From contig NZ_JAQTWL010000004.1 in the NCBI RefSeq assembly GCF_028689295.1, positions 62,001 to 126,000 of the forward strand: a stretch of DNA of 64,000 nt, written 5' to 3'. The DNA comes from Rhodoferax sp. (GTDB lineage: Bacteria; Pseudomonadota; Gammaproteobacteria; Burkholderiales; Burkholderiaceae_C). Below, piece after piece: positions 37,784 through 47,094 of the stretch (within the stretch, counting starts at the first letter, position 1; every line of letters starts with the position of its first letter). Below the pieces are notes generated by a model that was given only the letters and a program-made list of their open reading frames with translations, did no database searches and was not told where the DNA came from. The translations under genes and the position numbers were made by a program.

Positions 37784-39091
37784 CTAGCCTGGTTTTGCTT
37801 CCTTGGCAATTTGCAGGGCTTGCAAGGCGACTGCAATGTCAGATTCTGTGACCTCCGGGCCTATGTGCAGCGCCACCGGGCTGCCACGCAGGGCGGTGAT
37901 GCCTTCTGCCTGAAGCGCTCCAATGATTTGCCCGGCCACTTTGGGCGAGGCAAAAGCACCGCTTTGCAGCAGCAGGCGGCCGTCGGCGCCTTGCAGTTTG
38001 AAGTAAAACTGGCCGTCGGCTTCGCGGTATTGCTTGAACACCGGCCGCGCCAGCTTCACCGCCTTGGCGGTCGTGCTGGCCTGGGTTTGCAAGGGGCGCA
38101 GCCCCACGGCATGGCGCAGTTGGCCCATGAACGGCGTGGCAATGGCGCGGGCTTTGGCGGCACCGGCGTGCAGGATGGCTTCGATCCTGGCCGGGTTGTC
38201 GATCAGCGCCTGGTAGGCCGCGCGCATGGGTGCAATTTCCTGGTCGATGCGCTCAAAAACGAGTTGTTTGGCATCGGCCCAGGAAATGCCGGCGGTATAA
38301 GCCTGGCGTAGCGCTTCGGTCTCGGAGGCGCTGGCAAAGGCCTGGTAAATCTGGAACAGGGTCGAGCCTTCCACTGCCTTGGGTTCTCCGGGGGCGCTGG
38401 AGTCGGTGACGATGCTGCCGATGAGTTTTTTGAGCTGTTCGCGTGGCGCAAACAGCGGAATGGTGTTGTCGTAGCTCTTGCTCATCTTGCGGCCGTCGAG
38501 GCCGGGCAGGGTGGCCACATGGTCTTCGATGGCGGCCTCTGGCGCCACAAAATGGTCGCCGTAACGGTGGTTGAAACTGTGCGCCATGTCGCGCGCCATT
38601 TCGATGTGCTGCACCTGGTCGCGACCCACCGGCACCTGGTGCGCGTTGAACATCAAGATGTCGGCGCCCATCAGCACCGGGTACATGAACAGGCCGACGT
38701 TGACATCGGCATCGGGGTCATTGCCGGCCGCCGTGTTTTTATCCACCGACGCCTTGTAGGCGTGGGCGCGGTTGAGCACACCCTTACCCAGCACGCAGCT
38801 CAAGAACCAGGTGAGTTCGGGAATTTCCGGGATGTCAGACTGGCGATAGAACACCACGCGCTCCGGATTCAGGCTGCAGGCCAGCCAACTGGCGGCAATT
38901 TCCAGCGTGCTGCGCTGGATGCGCGCCGGGTCGTCCACCTTGATCAGCGCGTGGTAATCGGCCAGAAAGTAGAAGCTTTCGACACCAGGGCGCAGACTGT
39001 GGCCCACGGATGGGCGTATCGAGCCCACGTAGTTGCCCAGATGGGGCGTGCCCGAGGTGGTGATGCCGGTAAGGAAGCGTTCGATGCGCAT
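37784..39091 (-). CDS. trpS: Tryptophanyl-tRNA synthetase with C-terminal DUF1508-like domain
   Basis: Class I aminoacyl-tRNA synthetase, 435 residues. The catalytic part has the HIGH-equivalent [11 protein letters not shown] at about 13-23, [17 protein letters not shown] and the KMSKS signature [11 protein letters not shown]. The common enzyme is about 330-400 aa; here an added end (about 352-435) reads [20 protein letters not shown] and similar, the fold pattern of small DUF1508/YegP-like domains. Its role is unknown. The gene is on the minus strand beside the tRNA-Ser gene, unrelated in function. Confidence 0.93.
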   Translation of the reverse strand: MRIERFLTGITTSGTPHLGNYVGSIRPSVGHSLRPGVESFYFLADYHALIKVDDPARIQRSTLEIAASWLACSLNPERVVFYRQSDIPEIPELTWFLSCVLGKGVLNRAHAYKASVDKNTAAGNDPDADVNVGLFMYPVLMGADILMFNAHQVPVGRDQVQHIEMARDMAHSFNHRYGDHFVAPEAAIEDHVATLPGLDGRKMSKSYDNTIPLFAPREQLKKLIGSIVTDSSAPGEPKAVEGSTLFQIYQAFASASETEALRQAYTAGISWADAKQLVFERIDQEIAPMRAAYQALIDNPARIEAILHAGAAKARAIATPFMGQLRHAVGLRPLQTQASTTAKAVKLARPVFKQYREADGQFYFKLQGADGRLLLQSGAFASPKVAGQIIGALQAEGITALRGSPVALHIGPEVTESDIAVALQALQIAKEAKPG

Positions 39092-39118
39092 GGGAGACGA
39101 TGTCAGGGTTCGTTGCGT

Positions 39119-39787
39119 TCAGCCCACCAGCCAGGCCAGCGGGGTGAGCAACAGGTTGATGAGTTGAAAGGTCAGGGACATCAGCGGGCGCAACCACAGG
39201 TTGCTGACCACGCCGGCCAGCACCAGTGCCATCACGATAAAAAAACCATACGGCTCCACGCGCGACACCAGCATGGCCTGACGATACGGCAGCAGCCCCA
39301 CCAGAATGCGGCCACCGTCGAGCGGTGGCAGCGGAAACAGGTTGAACACCGCCATCACCACATTCACCAGCACGCCGCCCTGCGCCATTTCAATCAGAAA
39401 CGGCTCGTTGATATCGGCGCCGCGAAACACATAGAGCATCGCGCCCCAGGCCAGCGCCTGAAAAAAGTTGGCGCCCGGCCCGGCCAGCGCGACCCAGATC
39501 ATGTCGCGTTTGGGATTGCGCAAATTGCCAAAGCGCACCGGCACCGGTTTGGCGTAGCCGAACAGGAACGCGCCCGAGGTGGCGAAGTAAAGCATGAGCG
39601 GCATCAGGATGGTGCCCACCGGGTCGATGTGCGGCAGCGGGTTGAGTGTGACGCGCCCCATCTTGTAGGCGGTGTTGTCGCCGAAGTGTTTCGCGGCGTA
39701 GCCGTGCGCAGCCTCGTGCAGGGTGATGGCCAGCAACACCGGAATGGCGTAGAGGGCGACGGTTTGAATCAGTTGGGCAAAGTCCAT
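39119..39787 (-). CDS. Site-2 protease family (M50) membrane zinc protease
   Basis: A 222-residue intramembrane metalloprotease of the RseP/SpoIVFB relatives. The zinc site is visible as LHEAAHGY (HExxH, about 24-28) and a distal Asp in NLFPLPPLDGGRIL, with about five hydrophobic segments. There is no PDZ domain, so it belongs to the small soluble-substrate group rather than RseP itself. Its substrate is unknown. It sits 27 bases downstream of the trpS start region on the same strand with a short gap. Confidence 0.9.
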   Translation of the reverse strand: MDFAQLIQTVALYAIPVLLAITLHEAAHGYAAKHFGDNTAYKMGRVTLNPLPHIDPVGTILMPLMLYFATSGAFLFGYAKPVPVRFGNLRNPKRDMIWVALAGPGANFFQALAWGAMLYVFRGADINEPFLIEMAQGGVLVNVVMAVFNLFPLPPLDGGRILVGLLPYRQAMLVSRVEPYGFFIVMALVLAGVVSNLWLRPLMSLTFQLINLLLTPLAWLVG

Positions 39788-39815
39788 GGCGGTGATTGTC
39801 TCAGAGCAAGCGGGC

Positions 39816-40439
39816 TCAAAGGCCCAGCGCCGCCAGTGAGCCGCGGCCTTCGCGGATGACGACCGGGTCGCCGCCGGTCAGATCGACCACTGTGGTGGGT
39901 TCGCGCGGGCAGGCGCCGGAGTCGATGATGGCGGCAATGCGCCCCTTGTAATGCGCGCGAATCTCGTCGGCGTCGTTCATGGGATCAGGCTCGCCCGGCG
40001 CGATCAGCGTGGTGGCCAGCAGCGGCGTGCTGTAGAGCGCCAGCAGCTCCTGCAGCACCTTGTGGTCGGGCACGCGCAGGCCAATGGTTTTGCGCGACGG
40101 GTGGCTCAGGCGGCGCGGCACTTCCTTGGTGGCTTCCAGAATGAAGGTGTAGGCGCCGGGGGTGGCGGCCTTGATGAGCCGGTATTGCTGGTTGTCCACC
40201 TTGGCGTAGGTGGCAAGCTCCGACAGGTCGCGGCACAGCAGCGTCAGGTGGTGCTTGTCATCGACCCCGCGGATGCGGCGCAGCTTGTCGGCAGCGGCCT
40301 TGTCGTCCAAGTGGCACACCAGCGCATAACTGGAGTCGGTGGGCACGGCCAGCACCTCGCCGCGATCGAGCAGGGCAGTGGCCTGTTTGAGCAGGCGCGG
40401 CTGCGGGTTGTCGGGATGAATTTCGAAAATTAGCGGCAT
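39816..40439 (-). CDS. YciO/Sua5/YrdC family protein (threonylcarbamoyl-AMP synthase type)
   Basis: A 207-residue protein of the YrdC-like fold: GEVLAVPTDSSYALVCHLDD near the N-terminus is the ATP/threonine pocket, followed by KHHLTLLCRDLSELA and VPRRLSHPSRKTIGLRVPDH. The family makes threonylcarbamoyl-AMP for the t6A37 tRNA modification. Members of the YciO branch, to which this short form is closest, lack shown TsaC activity in some species, so the function is likely but not certain. The gene ends close to the M50 protease and starts a few bases after the EamA gene. Confidence 0.83.
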   Translation of the reverse strand: MPLIFEIHPDNPQPRLLKQATALLDRGEVLAVPTDSSYALVCHLDDKAAADKLRRIRGVDDKHHLTLLCRDLSELATYAKVDNQQYRLIKAATPGAYTFILEATKEVPRRLSHPSRKTIGLRVPDHKVLQELLALYSTPLLATTLIAPGEPDPMNDADEIRAHYKGRIAAIIDSGACPREPTTVVDLTGGDPVVIREGRGSLAALGL

Positions 40440-40443
40440 GGCG

Positions 40444-41328
40444 TTATTGTCGCAGCCCGGCGGCTTCGCGGGCCGTCAGCGCGGCGTTGCCCACACCACT
40501 GGCAGCGATGACGGCAATGCCGGCCCAGGCCAGGCCATCGGGCACATGGCGAAACACCAGCCAGCCCAGCACCGTGGCAAAGGCAATCTGCAGGTAGAGA
40601 TACGGCGTGAGCACCACGGCGTTGGCGCGGTTGAAGGCGCGGATCAGCATCAGGTGACCAAAAGTGCCCAAAAACCCGACCAGCACAAACCAGTACCAAT
40701 AGCGCAGCAGCGCGGCGCTGTCCCAACTGAGCAGCATGATGGGCGTCATGATCACGGCGCCCACCAGGCCGGTGTAAAAGTGCGTGGTGTAGGGGTTTTC
40801 GTCGCCGCTGAGACGGCTGGTGAGCACCTGAAACCAGGCGTAGGCCGTGACCAGCACCACCGGAAACAACAGTGCCCAGCCAAACACCTGGCCGCCAGGG
40901 CGCACCACCAGCAGCACGCCCAGCAGGCCCAGGCCCATCAGCACCCAGCGCCGTGGCGAGACGTGGTTTTTGAGTGCCCAGGCCGCCATGGCCGTGGCCG
41001 CCATCGGCGAGAGCATGGCCATGGCGGTGAACTCGCCGACCGGCAAATATTGCAAGCCAAAAAACGAGCAGGCACTGGTGGTCAGCAGCAGCACGCCGCG
41101 CAGCGTTTGAAAGCGCGGATTCGGTGTGGCGAAGAGGCGGGTTTTCTGCACCGGAAAGCGCAGTGCAAAGGTCACCACGGCCTGAAACACATAGCGAAAC
41201 CAGAGCAGCATCAGCACTGGCACGAGTTGAGTAGCGTGCTTGGTCGCCGTGTCGAGCATTGCAAAGGAGAGCGCCGCCAGAATGATCAGCAAGATGCCGC
41301 CTGCCTGGCGGCTTTTCCAGAACAACAC
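40444..41328 (-). CDS. EamA-family (DMT) membrane transporter
   Basis: A 294-residue protein with ten predicted helices in two EamA repeats (ILLIILAALSFAMLDTATKH at the start; LLFPVVLVTAYAWFQVLTSR opening the second). The start is GTG 41328, five bases after the stop of the PHP gene; an in-frame ATG at 41394 would lie within that gene. The substrate is unknown. It is distinct in sequence from the EamA protein in the thyA operon. The next gene (Sua5-like) begins four bases after its stop. Confidence 0.85.
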   Translation of the reverse strand: MLFWKSRQAGGILLIILAALSFAMLDTATKHATQLVPVLMLLWFRYVFQAVVTFALRFPVQKTRLFATPNPRFQTLRGVLLLTTSACSFFGLQYLPVGEFTAMAMLSPMAATAMAAWALKNHVSPRRWVLMGLGLLGVLLVVRPGGQVFGWALLFPVVLVTAYAWFQVLTSRLSGDENPYTTHFYTGLVGAVIMTPIMLLSWDSAALLRYWYWFVLVGFLGTFGHLMLIRAFNRANAVVLTPYLYLQIAFATVLGWLVFRHVPDGLAWAGIAVIAASGVGNAALTAREAAGLRQ

Positions 41329-41333
41329 GGCGT

Positions 41334-42215
41334 TCAGGTCCGCGCCGGGGCGGGGACGGGGGCGTGCTGAATGCGTTCGGCCAGCAGTTGCCACACCGGC
41401 GTCAGCTGGCCCGGCAGGTCGGGCAGGGCGCCGAGCTCGGTGCGGCTCTCGGCGGGGCTGTGAAAGTCGCTGCCGCGCGAGGCCGCCAGGCCGAATTCAA
41501 GCGCGGTCCCGGTATAACTCACACACTCAGCGGCCGAATGGCTGCCGGTGACCACTTCCACGCCGCCGCCGCCGAGCCCCTTGAATTCGGTGAACAGCGC
41601 CAGCTCTTCGTTGGCACTGAATTTGTAGCGCGCCGGGTGAGCAATCACCGCCATGCCGCCAGCCTGGGTGATCCAGCGCACGGCATCTTTCAGGTTGGCC
41701 CAGCGGTGCTCGACAAAACCGGGTTTGCCTTCGGTGAGGTACTTGCGAAACACCTCGTAAGTGTCTTTGCACACGCCGGTTTCCACCAGAAAGCGGGCAA
41801 AGTGGGTGCGCGAGATCAGGTTTGGGTTGCCGGCGTATTTCAGCGCGCCTTCAAAGGCGCCTTTGATGCCAATGCGTGCCAGGTCGGTAGCCATCTCCTG
41901 GGCGCGCTGCGAGCGCCCGCCCCGGGTTTGCTGCAAACCCTGAACCAGTTGCGCATTGTCGGCATCGAAACCGAGGCCGACAATGTGCACGGTTTGATGC
42001 AGAAAAGTAACCGAGATTTCAACACCGGTCAGGTAGTCCAGGCCACACGCGGCCGCTGCTGCTGCAGCACGGGTTTGGCCACCGATTTCGTCGTGGTCGG
42101 TGAGCGCCCACAGGGTCACGCCCTGAGCCTTGGCGCGGCGGGCAAGTTCTTCGGGGGTGAGGGTGCCGTCAGAGACAACGGAGTGGCAATGCAGGTCGGC
42201 GTTCAGGGTGTTCAT
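41334..42215 (-). CDS. PHP-domain phosphoesterase (3',5'-nucleoside bisphosphate phosphatase / RNase AM type)
   Basis: A 293-residue metal-dependent phosphoesterase. The four PHP motifs are visible: NADLHCHSVVSDG, WALTDHDEIGG, VIAHPARYK and RGSDFHSP, all metal-binding His/Asp sites. The best-known relatives (YciV/TrpH) remove phosphate from 3',5'-bisphosphonucleotides and trim 5' ends of RNA. It is the next gene after recJ on the same strand, 12 bases away, and may serve nucleotide salvage after DNA or RNA breakdown. Confidence 0.88.
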   Translation of the reverse strand: MNTLNADLHCHSVVSDGTLTPEELARRAKAQGVTLWALTDHDEIGGQTRAAAAAAACGLDYLTGVEISVTFLHQTVHIVGLGFDADNAQLVQGLQQTRGGRSQRAQEMATDLARIGIKGAFEGALKYAGNPNLISRTHFARFLVETGVCKDTYEVFRKYLTEGKPGFVEHRWANLKDAVRWITQAGGMAVIAHPARYKFSANEELALFTEFKGLGGGGVEVVTGSHSAAECVSYTGTALEFGLAASRGSDFHSPAESRTELGALPDLPGQLTPVWQLLAERIQHAPVPAPART

Positions 42216-42227
42216 ACCCGAATGATT

Positions 42228-43964
42228 CTAGGGCTGAGCGGGCAACTCTGCTGCTTCCACCAGAAATCGCACCCGGCGCTCGCCGCGCCAGCTGTCCACA
42301 TCGAGCCTGAACGCCAGTTTGACGCGCGCGGGCAGCGGCTCGGTGTGGCCAAACCAGATGCCATCGACCGGTTCACCGCGATGTTTGAGCTTGAGCGACA
42401 GGTGCTTTTCAGCCACCAGGCGCTGCGACACGACTTCGAGTTCTTCGCTAAAGGTGGGGGCGGCAAAGCCCTGGCCCCAGACCTCATGGTGCAGCGTGTC
42501 CACCAGATCGGGGCGGCGGTATTCAGGCTTGAGCGCGCCGTCGGTGTCGAGGCGGCGCGTGAGGGTGGCGGCATCGAGCCACTCCTGGGCGACCTCGTTC
42601 AGGCCTTGTTCAAAGGTGTCCAACTGGTCTTCGTTCAAGGTGCAACCGGCCGCCATGGCGTGGCCGCCAAAGCGCATCAGCACGCCGGGGTGACGCTTGG
42701 CCACCAGGTCGAGCGCGTCGCGCAGGTGAAAACCGGAAATGGAGCGGCCAGAGCCCTTGAGTTCATGGCCGCGGCCGGTGGCGCCACTGCTGGCAAAAAC
42801 GAAAGTGGGGCGGTGAAACTTGTCCTTGATACGCGAGGCCACAATGCCGACCACGCCTTCGTGAAAGTTGGCATCGAAGACACAAATGGCCGGTGGGGCT
42901 TCTGCTGCGTCTGCAAACAGCGATTCGGCCACCACCAGCGCCTGTTCACGCATGCTGCCTTCAATGTCGCGGCGCTCGCGGTTGATGGCGTCGAGCGCCT
43001 TGGCCAGTTCCTGGGCACGACCCGCGTCGTCGGTGAGCAGGCATTCAATGCCCAGCGTCATGTCGGACAGGCGCCCGGCGGCGTTGATGCGCGGCCCCAG
43101 GGCAAAGCCAAAGTCGAAGGTGGTGGCGGTTCTGGCCTCACGCGAGGCGGCCACAAACAAGGCGGCCAGACCGGCGGGCAGGGCCTGGGCGCGCACCCGT
43201 TTGAGCCCTTGCGCCACCAGGCGGCGGTTGTTGGTGTCGAGCTTGACCACGTCGGCTACCGTGCCCAGGGCCACCAGCGGCAGCAGGGCGTCCAGTTTCG
43301 GTTGATTCGTTGCGTCAAAAACACCGCGCTGGCGCAACTCGGCGCGCAGCGCCAACAGCACGTAGAACATCACACCAACGCCGGCGATCGACTTGCTCTC
43401 GAAACGACAATCTGGCTGGTTCGGGTTGACGATCACGTTGGCGTCGGGCAGCGCAACCTGGCCATCGCGCAGGGCCGGCAAATGGTGGTCGGTCACCAGC
43501 ACCTGCAGGCCCAGCGCGCGCGCCCGCGCCACGCCGTCGAAGCTGGCAATGCCGTTATCGACCGTGATCAGCACATCAGCGCCACTGGCCTTGACGCGCT
43601 CGGAAATGGGCGCGGTCAGGCCGTAGCCGTCTTGCACCCGGTCGGGCACGATGTAGTTCACATGCCGGGCGCCGAGCAGGCGCAGGCCGCGCAGGCCGAC
43701 GGCGCACGCAGTGGCGCCGTCGCAGTCGTAATCGGCCACGATGCAGAGCTTTTTGTCCGACTGGATGGCGTCAGCCAGCAGTTGGGCTGCCTCAGCCGTG
43801 CCTTTCATGCTGACGGGCGGCAGCAATCTGGCCAGGGCGTCATCGAGTTCCAACGGGTCTTGCACACCCCGCGCGGCATACAGTTGCGCCAGCAGCGGAT
43901 GAATGCCGGCCTGCTCCAGCGTCCAGACGGCGCGGGGCGGAGCATCTCGCACGATGATTTTCAT
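42228..43964 (-). CDS. recJ: Single-stranded-DNA-specific exonuclease RecJ
   Basis: 5'-3' single-strand DNA exonuclease for recombination and repair, 578 residues. The DHH catalytic core is visible as IVADYDCDGATA, TVDNGIAS and VTDHHLPAL (Asp-His-His), and the DHHA1 RNA/DNA-binding domain as FGGHAMAAGCTL. The start ATG (43964) overlaps the stop of the upstream gene (ATGA), so earlier in-frame starts (to 44162) inside that gene are rejected. It lies in its usual partnership with a RpfE-like gene upstream. Confidence 0.95.
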   Translation of the reverse strand: MKIIVRDAPPRAVWTLEQAGIHPLLAQLYAARGVQDPLELDDALARLLPPVSMKGTAEAAQLLADAIQSDKKLCIVADYDCDGATACAVGLRGLRLLGARHVNYIVPDRVQDGYGLTAPISERVKASGADVLITVDNGIASFDGVARARALGLQVLVTDHHLPALRDGQVALPDANVIVNPNQPDCRFESKSIAGVGVMFYVLLALRAELRQRGVFDATNQPKLDALLPLVALGTVADVVKLDTNNRRLVAQGLKRVRAQALPAGLAALFVAASREARTATTFDFGFALGPRINAAGRLSDMTLGIECLLTDDAGRAQELAKALDAINRERRDIEGSMREQALVVAESLFADAAEAPPAICVFDANFHEGVVGIVASRIKDKFHRPTFVFASSGATGRGHELKGSGRSISGFHLRDALDLVAKRHPGVLMRFGGHAMAAGCTLNEDQLDTFEQGLNEVAQEWLDAATLTRRLDTDGALKPEYRRPDLVDTLHHEVWGQGFAAPTFSEELEVVSQRLVAEKHLSLKLKHRGEPVDGIWFGHTEPLPARVKLAFRLDVDSWRGERRVRFLVEAAELPAQP

Positions 43965-44923
43965 AAGGGTTCGAGCACGCTTTGGATGGTGGGGGCCCCA
44001 AAAAGCTGCCTGAATTTTTGCGCCAGGCTTGGCGGCTGATGGACCCAGCTTTGGGCGCGGCGCTCGCCGCACAGGGTGAGCTGCACCACTTCGCCACGGC
44101 ATTGGGCTTCGAGCAGTTGTTTGATTTGAGTCGCATCGATTTGCTGCCAGGCACTGGCCCAACTGGCCCAGTCGTCTTGCAGCGCGGCCTCGCGCAATCC
44201 ACGGACATGGATCGGGGGCAGTGGATTGCGGATCGAGTCCGCAATGACAGTCTTTGGGCTGTCACGCAAAGCACCGGTGCCGTTGAACCAGATGGCGTTG
44301 ACGGGTGAGGTGCCACGTCGCTCGCGGGCGTCGTTGATCGGATGGGTGTAGAGCAGCATCTGCATCTCGCTCACCAGTCGGATCAGGCTGCCGGCTTGTG
44401 CCGCGGTGGGCATCCAGGGCGCCAAATTTCTGCCCAGCACGCGGTCGGGCGAGGCACTGGGCAGGCCGTCGAAGACCGCGCCGCGCGCCAGCCAGCGCCC
44501 GGCCTCAAGGGGGTAGAGTGTGATGCCGTCCTGCGCAAAAAATGGCTGCATGGCCGCCATCAAGGCATCAGACTCGGTTGCATCGAGATCGCGCATGGGC
44601 AGCTGGCGCATCGTGACCTCGTGCATGGTGGCCTGCCAGTGGCACAGGGTCACAAAAGCCCAGGCACCTTGCAGTTGTGCCAGCTCGGGGTGTTTTTGTG
44701 CTTCCAGCGCCGCCCAGGGAATCTGCCCGTCGGTCACCACCAGCCCCAGGGCGCCAGCCAGCGCGCGCTCGTGCGGCGGCGACCAGCTCAGCTCTTCACC
44801 CGCGTCGAGTGCTTGCGGGCGCAGGCGGCACAGTAGTTTTTGCAGGTTGGGAAGTTTCAGCGTGGCCAGCGCGGCCTGGCAGCCTTCGGCATGGCTGGCG
44901 GCATAGGGAATCAGCAGGTGCAT
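43961..44923 (-). CDS. RpfE-like conserved protein upstream of recJ
   Basis: A 320-residue protein of the type annotated near recJ in beta- and gammaproteobacteria as RpfE-type regulator or phosphoglycerate-mutase-like protein; I recognise it by position and general look, not by catalytic motifs. It starts MHLLIPYAASHAEGCQAAL and has a NAIWFNGTGAL segment. Residues around 225-240 (TVIADSIRNPLPPIH) are encoded by a palindromic repeat core (44221-44250), so a mobile repeat has entered the reading frame without breaking it. The stop overlaps recJ. No enzymatic role can be claimed. Confidence 0.65.
   Translation of the reverse strand: MHLLIPYAASHAEGCQAALATLKLPNLQKLLCRLRPQALDAGEELSWSPPHERALAGALGLVVTDGQIPWAALEAQKHPELAQLQGAWAFVTLCHWQATMHEVTMRQLPMRDLDATESDALMAAMQPFFAQDGITLYPLEAGRWLARGAVFDGLPSASPDRVLGRNLAPWMPTAAQAGSLIRLVSEMQMLLYTHPINDARERRGTSPVNAIWFNGTGALRDSPKTVIADSIRNPLPPIHVRGLREAALQDDWASWASAWQQIDATQIKQLLEAQCRGEVVQLTLCGERRAQSWVHQPPSLAQKFRQLFGAPTIQSVLEPL
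44221..44250. repeat. Palindromic repeat core inside the RpfE-like gene
   Basis: ATTGCGGA, spacer TCGAG, TCCGCAAT (44225-44245), with outer GGATT/CAATGACA flanks, is a perfect 8-bp inverted repeat. It resembles the arms of the 27120-27200 repeat (TCATTGCG and GCAATGAC) and is translated in frame on the minus strand as VIADSIRNP. Confidence 0.7.
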
Positions 44924-45073
44924 GGGTTCAGAGGATCAGGTCGGCAGTAGTCGATGGGGTTGGGGCTGCGGGCGTGCCATGATGCTTTCCTCGCAAACGA
45001 TTCAAGCCTTGATTATGCGGGAGACAGGTCCCCCGAGCCGAACCGGGTTTTGCTGCAATGCCACAATGCGGGC

Positions 45074-46330
45074 ATGCAACTCCCCTATGAACTGATTCTT
45101 GGCTGGCGCTACACGCGGGCCGGTCGCGCCACCCGGCGCAACGGCTTTATCTCGTTCATTTCGGGCGTCTCGATGCTTGGCATTGCGCTGGGAGTGGCGG
45201 CTTTGATTATTGTGCTGAGCGTGATGAACGGTTTTCAGAAAGAGGTGCGCGACCGCATGTTGGGTGTGGTCTCGCACATTGAGATATTTGCGCCCAATGG
45301 CGAGGCACTGCCCGATGTGGCGCGCACGCTGACGCAGGTTCGCGCCAACCCGGCGGTGGTTGGCGCCGCCCCATTCATAGCCACCCAGGCCCTGCTGGCC
45401 CGGGGCGAAGATATGAAGGGCGCGATGGTGCGTGGCATCGACCCGGCCCGTGAGGGCGAGGTGACCGACCTCGCGATGGACCTCAAAAACACCGGGCTTG
45501 ATCAGCTGGTTCCCGGCGAGTTTGGCGTGGTGCTGGGTGCCGAGCTGGCGCGCAGCCTGGGCGTGATCAGAGGTGGCAAGGTCACGCTGGTGGCGCCCAG
45601 CGGCCAGGTCACGCCAGCGGGTGTGGTGCCGCGCCTGAAGCAGATGACGGTGGTGGGTACCTTCGATTCGGGCCATTTTGAATACGACTCGGCGCTGGTG
45701 CTGATGCACATCGAAGACGCCGCGCGCATCTTCCGGCTCGAAGGTCCCAGCGGCGTGCGCGTCAAGCTGCGCGACCTGCACCAGGCGCGCGAAGTCGCCG
45801 CGCAACTGGCCAGCGCGCTGACCGACCGGTTGCTGATTCGCGACTGGACGCGGCAAAACCGCACCTGGTTTGCCGCCGTTCAGCTGGAAAAACGCATGAT
45901 GTTCATCATCCTCACGCTGATCGTGGCAGTGGCAGCTTTCAACCTGGTCAGCACATTGGTGATGACGGTCACCGACAAGCGCGCCGACATTGCCATTCTG
46001 CGCACGCTGGGGGCCAGCCCGGGCTCCATCATGGGCATTTTTGTGGTGCAGGGCGCCATGGTGGGCGTGATCGGCACGTTGGCCGGGTTGGCGCTGGGGC
46101 TGGGCGTGGCGTTCAACATCGACGTGATCGTGCCGGCGCTGGAGCGCTTGCTCGATGCCAGCTTTTTGCCGCGCGACATTTACCTCATCAGCCGCATGCC
46201 GAGCGACCCGCAGCAGGGCGACATTGTGCCGATCACGCTGATTTCACTGGTGCTGGCTTTTGTCGCCACGCTGTACCCAAGCTGGCGCGCCAGCCGCGTC
46301 AACCCGGCGGAGGCCTTGCGCTATGAATGA
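45074..46330 (+). CDS. lolC: Lipoprotein-releasing ABC transporter permease LolC/LolE
   Basis: Inner-membrane permease that pulls outer-membrane lipoproteins from the inner leaflet and hands them to LolA. The 418-residue product starts [17 protein letters not shown], has an N-terminal helix ([21 protein letters not shown]), a large periplasmic domain and three C-terminal helices ending [18 protein letters not shown], the classical FtsX/LolE end. The ATG at 45074 is chosen by the conserved GWRYTRAG; an in-frame ATG at 44954 is too far upstream. lolD overlaps its last 8 bases. Only one permease gene is present here, as in many betaproteobacteria. Confidence 0.94.
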   Translation: MQLPYELILGWRYTRAGRATRRNGFISFISGVSMLGIALGVAALIIVLSVMNGFQKEVRDRMLGVVSHIEIFAPNGEALPDVARTLTQVRANPAVVGAAPFIATQALLARGEDMKGAMVRGIDPAREGEVTDLAMDLKNTGLDQLVPGEFGVVLGAELARSLGVIRGGKVTLVAPSGQVTPAGVVPRLKQMTVVGTFDSGHFEYDSALVLMHIEDAARIFRLEGPSGVRVKLRDLHQAREVAAQLASALTDRLLIRDWTRQNRTWFAAVQLEKRMMFIILTLIVAVAAFNLVSTLVMTVTDKRADIAILRTLGASPGSIMGIFVVQGAMVGVIGTLAGLALGLGVAFNIDVIVPALERLLDASFLPRDIYLISRMPSDPQQGDIVPITLISLVLAFVATLYPSWRASRVNPAEALRYE

Positions 46331-47027
46331 CACCCCCAACACGCCCAAGCTGGTGCTGAGCGCGCGCGGCCTGACCAAGCGCTTTACCGAAGGCCGGCTC
46401 GATGTGACCGTGTTGCAGGGCGTGGACCTGGACGTGTGCGCCGGAGACACGCTGGCCATCGTGGGCGCCTCGGGCTCCGGCAAAAGCACGCTGCTGCATT
46501 TGCTCGGTGGGCTGGATGCGCCGACCAGCGGCTCGGTGGTGCTATTGGGGCAAGACCTCGCCCGCCAGAGCGCAGCCGCGCAAGGGCGCTTGCGCAACCA
46601 GCACCTGGGTTTTGTTTATCAGTTTCACCATTTGCTGCCTGAATTCAGCGCGCTCGACAACGTTGCCATGCCGCTGTGGATCAGGCGCATGGCGCATGCC
46701 GATGCGGCGCAGGTGGCGGCAAAAATGCTCGCCAGCGTGGGTCTGGCGGAGCGCTTGCAGCATCGCCCCTCGGAGCTGTCGGGCGGCGAGCGCCAGCGCG
46801 TGGCCATTGCCCGTGCCCTGGTCACGCAGCCGGCCTGTGTGCTGGCCGATGAGCCCACCGGCAACCTGGATCGCAACACCGCCCAGGGCGTGTTCGACCT
46901 GATGCTGGAGCTGGCCCGCACCCAGGGCACCGCCTTTGTGGTGGTGACGCACGATGCCGCATTGGCCGCGCGCTGCGCCCGCCAGCGCGCCCTGGTGCTG
47001 GGAAAATTGACGGACAGCGACGACTGA
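46323..47027 (+). CDS. lolD: Lipoprotein-releasing ABC transporter ATP-binding protein LolD
   Basis: ATPase subunit of the LolCDE complex, 234 residues. Walker A is GASGSGKST, the family-typical LolD segment is [21 protein letters not shown], the ABC signature is [15 protein letters not shown], and Walker B is [11 protein letters not shown]. The start at 46323 overlaps lolC by 8 bases, so the pair is coupled. The stop leads to a 67-base gap containing a TTGTC/GACAA dyad ahead of the hemerythrin-like gene. Confidence 0.95.
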   Translation: MNDTPNTPKLVLSARGLTKRFTEGRLDVTVLQGVDLDVCAGDTLAIVGASGSGKSTLLHLLGGLDAPTSGSVVLLGQDLARQSAAAQGRLRNQHLGFVYQFHHLLPEFSALDNVAMPLWIRRMAHADAAQVAAKMLASVGLAERLQHRPSELSGGERQRVAIARALVTQPACVLADEPTGNLDRNTAQGVFDLMLELARTQGTAFVVVTHDAALAARCARQRALVLGKLTDSDD

Positions 47028-47094
47028 GGGACGACAACCCCTGCTGGTGTTGTCGATAATTGACAAATGAACGACATGTTTTTGAGGGACCAAA

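Noticed and set aside
41364..44039. An 891-codon plus-strand open frame opposite the PHP gene and recJ
   Set aside because: It spans two genes with clear catalytic motifs on the minus strand; no motif in the reverse frame.
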